Source: Streptomyces sp. MJM8645
GTDB taxonomy: Bacteria > Actinomycetota > Actinomycetes > Streptomycetales > Streptomycetaceae
DNA: 64,000 nucleotides
Reading direction: 5' to 3'
Assembly (NCBI RefSeq): GCF_001625365.1
Contig: NZ_LJJF01000001.1
Span: 62,001 to 126,000, forward strand
The notes beneath the pieces were generated by a model that was not told the origin of the DNA, did no database searches, and worked only from the letters and a program-made list of their open reading frames with translations. Below are positions 58,171 to 64,000 of the stretch, in pieces. The position numbers and the translations under genes were made by a program. Every line of letters starts with the position of its first letter. The first letter of the stretch is position 1.

Positions 58171-59730
58171 ATGTCCGAGACCTCACGGCACTCCCGGCGC
58201 GACCTCCTGCGAGTGAGCGCGGCGGGCGGTGCCGCCTTCGCCGCGGGCAGCCTCCTGCTGCCCGGCGCCGCCCAGGCCGCCCCCCGTCCGACCGCCCTCG
58301 ACACCCCGACCCTCCCCTCGCCCCGCAGCGACCAGACCGCCGGGTCCGCGCTGCGCCCCTTCGGCCGGCACCTGGCCTTCGGGGCCGATCCCTCCCAACA
58401 GGTCGTCGTCTCCTGGCAGGTGCCGGGCGCGGTGACCGCCCCCTTCGTCCGGATCGGCCTCCAGCCCGGCGACTTCGGCTCCCCGATCGCCGCCGAGGTC
58501 CGCACCCTGGTCAGCAAGCTGTCCTGGCAGCACCCGGTCGAGGACCAGCCCCTGGTCAAGCCCACCACCGTCACCCAGTACTACCTGCACGCGCAGGTCG
58601 ACCAGCTGATCCCCGACACCACGTACTACTACGTCGTCGGCCACCAGGGCTACGACCCCGCGGGGCAGCGCGCCCGGCTCGGCGACGTGGCGAGCTTCCG
58701 CACCGCGCCCGCCCCCGGGCGCGGCACCGGGTTCACCTTCACGGCCTTCGGCGACCAGGGCATCGGGTACAACGCGGCCGCCACCGCCAACCTGATCGCC
58801 GGCCTCGACCCCGCCTTCCACCTCCACATGGGCGACCTCTCGTACGCCAACAGCGGCGGCAGCGGCAAGACCAGCGACCCCTACGACGCCCGTCTGTGGG
58901 ACTCCTTCTTCGTGCAGAACGACCCCGTCGCCTCCCGGACCCCGTGGATGATGGCGATCGGCAACCACGAGATGGAGGCCTGGTACGGGGCCGACGGCTA
59001 CGGGGGCGTCCGCGCCCGGTTCACGATGCCCGACAACGCCTGGGCGCAGTCCACCGGCATCTACTCCTGGCGCTGCCAGAACGTCGGCCTGATCAGCCTC
59101 GACGGCAACGACATCTGCTACAACACCGCGGCCAACCTGAACTACACCAAGGGCAAGCAGAAGAAGTGGCTGGAGAGCCGGCTCGCCGCGCTCCGCGCCG
59201 ACACCACCATCGACTTCGTCGTCGTCTACCTGCACCAGTGCACGTACTCCACCTGCCACGACAACGGGGCCGAACTCGGCGCGCAGCAGGACTGGGCCCC
59301 GCTGTTCGACAAGTACCAGGTGGACCTGGTGCTCAGCGGCCACAACCACGTCTACGAGCGGACCGACCCCATCCGTTCCGGCAAGCCCACCCGCAAGGTC
59401 GCCTCCGGAGACACCGTCAATCCGCTGAAGGACGGCACGACGTACGTCGTCGCGGGCGGCGGTGGCGGCGGGGTCTACTCCTTCCCCGTCGCCGACACCT
59501 ACCTCGGGCACGAGACGAAGAACGACTCCCCCGTCCCGATGGTGGTCGCCGATCCGAGCGGCCACAACCAGACCGTCAAGGTCACCTGGTCCAGGGTCCG
59601 TTACACCGGTTACTGCCTGGTGGCGGTCGACGTGACGCCCGCCGCCGCCGGCAAGCCGGCCCGCATGGCGGTGCGCTCGATCACCGAGGACGGCACCGCC
59701 GTGGACCAGTTCACCGTGCAGCGCGGCTGA
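58171..59730 (+). CDS. Tat-exported purple acid phosphatase-like metallophosphoesterase
   Basis: A 519-residue protein with a Tat signal (SRRDLLRVSAAGG, about 8-20, cleaved after AQA near 35), an N-terminal fibronectin-like domain (to about 180) and a metallophosphoesterase domain with the purple-acid-phosphatase motifs FTAFGDQG, HMGDLSYA, GNHEMEAW and SGHNHVYER, plus VVVYLHQCTY. The Fe/metal pair ligands Asp, Asn and His are all present. It cleaves phosphomonoesters outside the cell. No classic Pho box was seen, only the GTTAG...CTAAC repeat. Stand-alone gene. Confidence 0.92.
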   Translation: MSETSRHSRRDLLRVSAAGGAAFAAGSLLLPGAAQAAPRPTALDTPTLPSPRSDQTAGSALRPFGRHLAFGADPSQQVVVSWQVPGAVTAPFVRIGLQPGDFGSPIAAEVRTLVSKLSWQHPVEDQPLVKPTTVTQYYLHAQVDQLIPDTTYYYVVGHQGYDPAGQRARLGDVASFRTAPAPGRGTGFTFTAFGDQGIGYNAAATANLIAGLDPAFHLHMGDLSYANSGGSGKTSDPYDARLWDSFFVQNDPVASRTPWMMAIGNHEMEAWYGADGYGGVRARFTMPDNAWAQSTGIYSWRCQNVGLISLDGNDICYNTAANLNYTKGKQKKWLESRLAALRADTTIDFVVVYLHQCTYSTCHDNGAELGAQQDWAPLFDKYQVDLVLSGHNHVYERTDPIRSGKPTRKVASGDTVNPLKDGTTYVVAGGGGGGVYSFPVADTYLGHETKNDSPVPMVVADPSGHNQTVKVTWSRVRYTGYCLVAVDVTPAAAGKPARMAVRSITEDGTAVDQFTVQRG

Positions 59731-59831
59731 CCCGGCCCGGCGGCCGCGCCCGGACGGCCCGCGCCTACGCCCGGACGGCCCGCTCCCCGCCGGCCGGGCC
59801 GGGCGCGGCCGCCGGGCCGGCGGGGTGCGCC

Positions 59832-61889
59832 TCAGTGCTCCGTGGTGACGGTGAAGCCCTGCGGGGCGCGCAGGTCGACGGCTCCGGCGTGGTCGGTGGA
59901 CACCTCGATCGGCAGGCCCGCCACCGTCAGGCCGGTGAACGTCAGCGACTCGTAGCCGGCGGGGAGTTGAGCGCGCACCCGGAGCCGCCGGTTGGGGGCG
60001 TCGGCCTCCAGGCCGAGCAGCGCCTGCACCACCTGGACGGAGGCCGCGGCGGCCCAGGCCTGCGGGCGGCAGGAGGCCGGGTAGGGGACGGGGCGGGCGA
60101 ACTCGGCGCGCGGGTGGCCGCCGAAGAGTTCGGGCAGGCGGTGGTCGAAGGCCGCCGCCGCGCGGACCAGGCCGGCGGCCAGCGGCGCGGCGGCGTCGTG
60201 CAGCCCGGCGTGGGAGAGGCCGTGGACGGCGATGGCGCTGTCGTGCGGCCAGACCGAACCGGTGTGGTAGCCGAGCGGGTTGAAGCCGGCCGCGGCGGCG
60301 TCCAGGGTGCGCAGCCCGAAGCCGCTGTCCATGCCGGGGGCGGTGAGCCGGCCGGCGACCAGGGCACTCTCCTGCGGGTCGAGCAGGCCGGTGCCGAGCA
60401 GGTGGCCCATGTTGGAGGCGATCGAGTCGACCTGGTGCTTGCCGCCGTCGAGGGCGACCACCGGGTACGGGCCGTGCGCGTCCTCGGTCCAGAACCGGTC
60501 GCGGAAGCGCAGCCGCAACTCCTCCGCCCACTGCCGCCAGCGGTCGGCGCCGGGCCGGCCGAAGGCCTCCAGCAGGTCGGCCGAGGCGACGGCGGCCTCG
60601 TAGGCGTAGGCCTGGACCTCGCTGAGCGCGATGGGGGCGTCGGCGATCCGGCCGTCGCGGAAGCGGATGCTGTCGGAGGAGTCCTTCCAGCCCTGGTTGG
60701 AGAGCCCCTTGCCGGAGCTGTCGACGTACTCCAGGAAGCCGTCGCCGTCCGCGTCGGCGTGGTCGGCCAGCCAGGCGAGGGCGGCCTCGGCGTGCGGCAG
60801 CAGGTCCTCGACCTGGTCCTCGGGCATGCCCCAGCGCCAGGCGTCGTGCAGGAGGGTGAGCCACAGCGGGGTGGCGTCGGCCGTGCCGAAGTAGCAGGGC
60901 GGCAGGTGGGAGCCGTTGTCGAGGTGCTGCTCGTCGCGGCGGACCTCGTGGAGGATCTTGCCGGGCTGCTCCTCGGTGGCCGGGTCGAGGGCGCGGCCCT
61001 GGCGGCGGGCCAGGGTGCGCAGCGTGCCGGCGGCGAGTTCGGTGCCGAGCGGGAGCATCATCCGGGCCGCCCAGAGGGAGTCGCGGCCGAACAGGGTGAG
61101 GAACCAGGGGGCCCCGGCGCCGAGGAAGTGGTCGCCGGGCTCCAGCGGGTCGGTGAGCAGGAGGCCGCGCAGGTCGTGGTGGGAGCGGGCGATCCAGTGC
61201 GCGAGGTGGTGGTCGCGGCCGGTGATCCCGGGGGTGCGCCACGGGGCGGCGTCGGCGGCCGGGGCGGGGAAGAGGTCGCCGTCGCGGTGCTCGGCGGTGC
61301 ACTCCAGGACGGCCTGCCAGCTCTGGCCGGGGGCGAGTTCGAGGTCGAAGCCCAGGGTGCCGGTGTCGGCGGCGAGGTGGTCGGGCGCCGGCTCGACGGT
61401 GAGGGCGGCGCTGAGCGGGCCCTCGCTCCAGCGCAGGCCGTTCGGGCCGGCGGTGGGCGTGAGTGCCTGGGTGGCGCGGCCGGCCTTGACGGAGTCCATC
61501 GCGGCGAAGTCGCTCTCCGCGCGTACGTCCAGGCGCAGGCGGGCGGTGAGGTCGCCCGCGTTGCGGACGGTGTAGCGCTCGACGAGGCGGCCGGGGTGCA
61601 GCTCCCGGCGGCGTTCCAGGGTGACGGCCGGGTCGGGGGTGAGTTCGGCGATGCCGCGCAGCACGGTGACGAAGGTGGTGCGTCCGTCCTCGCCGAGCGC
61701 GGTGGCGACGGGGGCGTTGGGGACCGCGGCGACGCCGGCCTCCAGGCGGGAGAGGATCCGGCGGTCCCCGTGGTAGAAGCCGTCCGCGCCTTCGCCGATC
61801 CGCCCGTCCGGGCGCGAGGCACAGAAGCTCGGGGCGGCCACGGAGAGCTGGGCGTCGTGCAGGAACGGCTGCAGGGCGATCGCTGACAT
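59832..61889 (-). CDS. Glycogen-debranching-like (GDE/MGH1-type) glycosidase
   Basis: A 685-residue protein. An N-terminal beta-sandwich (about 1-235; FYHGDRRILSRLE, then LERRRELHPGRLVERYTVRN) precedes an (alpha/alpha)6 barrel with PWFLTLFGRDSLWAARMML, GWKDSSDSIRFRDG, and GFNPLGYHTGSVWPHDSAIA, the acid motifs of amylo-alpha-1,6-glucosidase-like enzymes. It has no signal peptide, so it acts in the cytosol on imported alpha-glucans. Divergent from LacI with palindromic operators between. The start could instead be ATG 61931, which adds 14 residues. Confidence 0.88.
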   Translation of the reverse strand: MSAIALQPFLHDAQLSVAAPSFCASRPDGRIGEGADGFYHGDRRILSRLEAGVAAVPNAPVATALGEDGRTTFVTVLRGIAELTPDPAVTLERRRELHPGRLVERYTVRNAGDLTARLRLDVRAESDFAAMDSVKAGRATQALTPTAGPNGLRWSEGPLSAALTVEPAPDHLAADTGTLGFDLELAPGQSWQAVLECTAEHRDGDLFPAPAADAAPWRTPGITGRDHHLAHWIARSHHDLRGLLLTDPLEPGDHFLGAGAPWFLTLFGRDSLWAARMMLPLGTELAAGTLRTLARRQGRALDPATEEQPGKILHEVRRDEQHLDNGSHLPPCYFGTADATPLWLTLLHDAWRWGMPEDQVEDLLPHAEAALAWLADHADADGDGFLEYVDSSGKGLSNQGWKDSSDSIRFRDGRIADAPIALSEVQAYAYEAAVASADLLEAFGRPGADRWRQWAEELRLRFRDRFWTEDAHGPYPVVALDGGKHQVDSIASNMGHLLGTGLLDPQESALVAGRLTAPGMDSGFGLRTLDAAAAGFNPLGYHTGSVWPHDSAIAVHGLSHAGLHDAAAPLAAGLVRAAAAFDHRLPELFGGHPRAEFARPVPYPASCRPQAWAAAASVQVVQALLGLEADAPNRRLRVRAQLPAGYESLTFTGLTVAGLPIEVSTDHAGAVDLRAPQGFTVTTEH

Positions 61890-61952
61890 GGTCTCTTCAT
61901 CCTCGTTTTGGGGCTTGACAGTTGCTTCCACTCGGGCGCAACCTTTCTGCCA

Positions 61953-61966
61953 TTGGAGCGTTCCAA
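61953..61966. promoter_or_regulatory. LacI operator 1, TTGGAGCGTTCCAA
   Basis: A 14-bp near-palindrome lies 64 bp upstream of the glycosidase start. It is the exact reverse complement of operator 2 (TTGGAACGCTCCAA at 62005). LacI/GalR operators have this TTGGAnCGnTCCAA form with central CG. Confidence 0.8.
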
Positions 61967-62004
61967 GACATTAACCCCCCTGGTGGGGAAGATGGAACCC
62001 CGTA

Positions 62005-62018
62005 TTGGAACGCTCCAA
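62005..62018. promoter_or_regulatory. LacI operator 2, TTGGAACGCTCCAA
   Basis: The reverse complement of operator 1, with 38 bp between the two sites. It lies 38 bp before the lacI ATG, so the repressor should control both divergent genes, perhaps by looping, including its own. Confidence 0.8.
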
Positions 62019-62055
62019 GATCTTGTCAATGAAGACAGAACCTAGGATCGCCGTC

Positions 62056-63090
62056 ATGCATGCACACTCATCGCCCCGGCCCAGGACAGGGTCCGCCGCG
62101 ACCCTGGAAATGGTCGCCGCCCGGGCCGGCGTGGGCCGTCAGACGGTGTCCAACGCGATCAACTCGCCCGAGCTGCTGCGCCCGCAGACGCTGGAACGGG
62201 TCCAGCGCGCGATCGACGAGCTCGGCTACCGCCCGCACCGGGCCGCGCAGGCACTCAAGACCAGGGCCAGCCGGCTGATCGGCTACGGCATCCGCTCCAG
62301 CAGCACCGGCGTCCCGACCCCGGTCCTGGACCAGTTCCTGCACTCCCTCTCCGAGGCCGCCGACCAGGCCGGCTACCGGGTGGTGCTGTTCGCCGTCGCC
62401 CCCGGGGACGACGAACTCACCAGCTACCAGCAGCTCCTCGACGAGCACGGCGCGGACGGCTTCGTCCTCAGCAGCACCGACCGCGGCGACCGCCGCCAGG
62501 GCTGGCTGCACGAACGCGGCGTCCCGTACGTCGCCTTCGGCCGCACCTGGTCCGGCCGGGACGTCGGCGACTGGGTCGACGTCGACGGCTCCGCCGGGAC
62601 TTCGGCCGCCGTCCGGCACCTGGCCGGGCTCGGCCACCGCAAGATCGGCTTCCTCGGCTGGCCGAAGGGCTCCGGCGTCGGCGACGACCGCGCCCGCGGC
62701 TGGCAGAGCGCGATGCGCGAACTGGGCCTGCCCACCCGGGGCCGCCGGGCCGAGAGCCCGGACGACCGGACGAGCGCCACCGAGGCCGCCGAACGGCTGC
62801 TCGCGACCGGCGCGACCGCGGTCGTGACCGCCAGCGACACCCTGGCGCTCGGCTGGTACCAGGCACTGCGCCGCGACGGCCGCACCCCCGGCCCGGACGC
62901 GGCCGTCATCGGCTTCGACGACTCGCCGATCGCCCCCCTGCTGTTCCCGTCGCTGTCCAGCCTCGCCCAACCGCTCGACGCGGTCGGCCGCGAGTGCATG
63001 CGGCTGCTGCTGGAACGCCTCGGCGACCACCAGCGGCCGACCGAACACGTGCTCCTGGAACCGGAGCTGGTCCTGCGCGAAAGCGTCTGA
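62056..63090 (+). CDS. LacI-family transcriptional repressor
   Basis: A 344-residue repressor. HTH and hinge: TLEMVAARAGVGRQTVSNAI then LERVQRAIDELGYRPHRAAQ (about 15-60). The periplasmic-binding-like domain follows (YGIRSSSTGVPTPVLDQFLHSLSEAA, ADGFVLSSTDRGD, GLGHRKIGFLGW, VVTASDTLALGWYQAL, VIGFDDSPIAPLLFPSLSS). The ATG at 62056 is chosen because of AGGATCG upstream. It likely senses an alpha-glucoside and represses the debranching-type gene, itself and the ABC transporter starting at 63155. Confidence 0.92.
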   Translation: MHAHSSPRPRTGSAATLEMVAARAGVGRQTVSNAINSPELLRPQTLERVQRAIDELGYRPHRAAQALKTRASRLIGYGIRSSSTGVPTPVLDQFLHSLSEAADQAGYRVVLFAVAPGDDELTSYQQLLDEHGADGFVLSSTDRGDRRQGWLHERGVPYVAFGRTWSGRDVGDWVDVDGSAGTSAAVRHLAGLGHRKIGFLGWPKGSGVGDDRARGWQSAMRELGLPTRGRRAESPDDRTSATEAAERLLATGATAVVTASDTLALGWYQALRRDGRTPGPDAAVIGFDDSPIAPLLFPSLSSLAQPLDAVGRECMRLLLERLGDHQRPTEHVLLEPELVLRESV

Positions 63091-63154
63091 CCGCCACTCC
63101 CCCCCGAAACCATCTCCGCCCACTCCCCCACCCACCCTCGCAAGGAGATCCCGC

Positions 63155-64000
63155 ATGGCCACCTCCCGCACCCTCGCCGCGGCAGCCGTCTGCGCGGCCG
63201 TCACCCTCGGCGCCGTCACCGGCTGCTCCTCCTCCGGCGGCTTCGGCGACTCACCGGCCAAGCAGTCCTCCGGCGGCAACCAGAGCCTGACGGTGCTGAT
63301 CGCCACCTCCGGCGAGGCCGAGACGGCCGCGGTCAAGGCCGCCACGGCCGACTGGGCCAAGAAGACCGGCAACACCGTCACCGTACAGATCGCCAGCGAC
63401 ATCAACCAGCAGCTCGGCCAGGCCTTCGCCGGCGGCAACCCGCCGGACCTCTTCTACGTCAACTCCGACCAGTTCGCGAACTACGCCAAGGGCGGCTCGC
63501 TGTACGCCTACGGCGACCAGATCCCGGACGCCGCCGACTTCTCCGAGCCGCTGCGCAAGGCCTTCAGCTACGACGGCAAGCTCACCTGCCTGCCCAAGGA
63601 CACCTCCACCCTGGGCCTGGCGATCAACACCACGCTGTGGCAGCAGGCCGGCCTGACCGAGGCCGACTACCCGACCAGCTGGCAGCAGCTCTCCGACGAC
63701 GCCGCCAAGCTCACCAAGGACGGCGTGACCGGCCTGGTGACCGCCCCCGACTACCAGCGGCTCGGCGCCCTGCTGAAGGAGGCCGGCGGCTGGATCACCA
63801 ACCCCGAGCAGACCGCGATGACCGCCGACAACCCGGCCAACAAGCAGGCGCTGGAGTACGTGCAGTCGATGATGAAGGCCGGCTCGGCCAAGTACGTCGC
63901 CGAGGTGGACGCCGGCTGGGGCGGCGAGGCGCTCGGCAAGGGCAAGGCCGCGATGACCATCGAGGGCAACTGGCTCAAGGGCGCGATGGCCAAGGACTAC
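63155..64000 (+). CDS. ABC sugar transporter solute-binding lipoprotein, 3' end cut by window edge
   Basis: At least 282 residues. A lipoprotein signal peptide ends LGAVTGCSSSGG with lipobox Cys24. The mature domain matches the MalE-like family (LTVLIATSGEAETAAVKAA, QLGQAFAGGNPPDLFYVNSDQFANYAKGGSL, GWGGEALGKGKAAMTIEGNW). It binds an oligosaccharide, probably alpha-linked, outside the membrane. The ATG at 63155 follows AAGGAG. It follows the lacI gene by 64 bp. Permease genes are expected beyond the right edge. Confidence 0.93.
   Translation, partial: MATSRTLAAAAVCAAVTLGAVTGCSSSGGFGDSPAKQSSGGNQSLTVLIATSGEAETAAVKAATADWAKKTGNTVTVQIASDINQQLGQAFAGGNPPDLFYVNSDQFANYAKGGSLYAYGDQIPDAADFSEPLRKAFSYDGKLTCLPKDTSTLGLAINTTLWQQAGLTEADYPTSWQQLSDDAAKLTKDGVTGLVTAPDYQRLGALLKEAGGWITNPEQTAMTADNPANKQALEYVQSMMKAGSAKYVAEVDAGWGGEALGKGKAAMTIEGNWLKGAMAKDY

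Overview
The window is very GC-rich, third-position-GC actinobacterial DNA. Gene content points to the Streptomycetaceae (Streptomyces or Kitasatospora): two RiPP clusters, secreted glycoside hydrolases with ricin-type lectin modules, PaaX/LacI/AraC regulators, and a MITE with a hairpin of the kind common in Streptomyces. There are no rRNA, tRNA or CRISPR features. It looks like an accessory-rich chromosomal region built of small independent modules.

Left part (1-8.5 kb). A set resembling the mycobacterial DosR/DevR (Streptomyces OsdR) dormancy regulon: a universal stress protein (cut by the window edge), a zinc alcohol dehydrogenase, an Acg-type FMN protein and a DUF1876 (Rv1738-like) protein. 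Next to it lies a decayed stretch (3.8-5.6 kb) with a sensor kinase fragment run into a LuxR HTH, a TPR fragment and possible IS relics. A sulfide/persulfide detoxification module follows (CstB-like MBL-rhodanese, single rhodanese, TauE/SafE exporter), divergent around two CsoR/CstR-type operators.

8.6-20.2 kb. Two secreted sugar enzymes: a lectin-bearing (alpha/alpha)6-like protein behind a LacI-type operator, and a GH27 alpha-galactosidase. Then a saccharopine-dehydrogenase-like protein with a membrane-anchored hydrolase and divergent PaaX regulator, an Fsr-like MFS pump with divergent AraC regulator, an SRAP (YedK/HMCES) protein and a small membrane protein.

20.4-29.4 kb. A tight three-gene operon: a 2218-residue NB-ARC/STAND ATPase with about 31 well-formed 42-residue TPRs, a CHAT (caspase-like) protease with intact His/Cys, and an alpha/beta hydrolase overlapping the CHAT stop codon. 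This has the sensor/protease/effector form of an immune or regulated-death system and is the best candidate for an undescribed system.

29.4-40.9 kb (minus strand). A lactazole-like thiopeptide cluster: two precursor genes, one with a core almost identical to lactazole and one with a divergent core, then homologues of LazB, LazC, LazD, LazE and the LazF elimination/dehydrogenase fusion. A styrene/indole-monooxygenase-like flavoprotein lies upstream. At 43.2-46.0 kb is a second RiPP locus: a class IV lanthipeptide synthetase with a three-Cys (CCG-type) zinc site and a 55-residue precursor.

46-64 kb. An HTH/PNPOx protein, an NmrA-like oxidoreductase, a 190-bp MITE, an SPFH protein, TetR, a metal-efflux module (ArsR, His-tailed MFS, P1B-type ATPase with SPC motif) with three clear operators, another MFS pump, an AraC/PhyH dioxygenase pair, a Tat-exported purple-acid-phosphatase-like enzyme, and a LacI-controlled sugar locus (glycosidase, LacI, ABC solute-binding lipoprotein running off the right edge).
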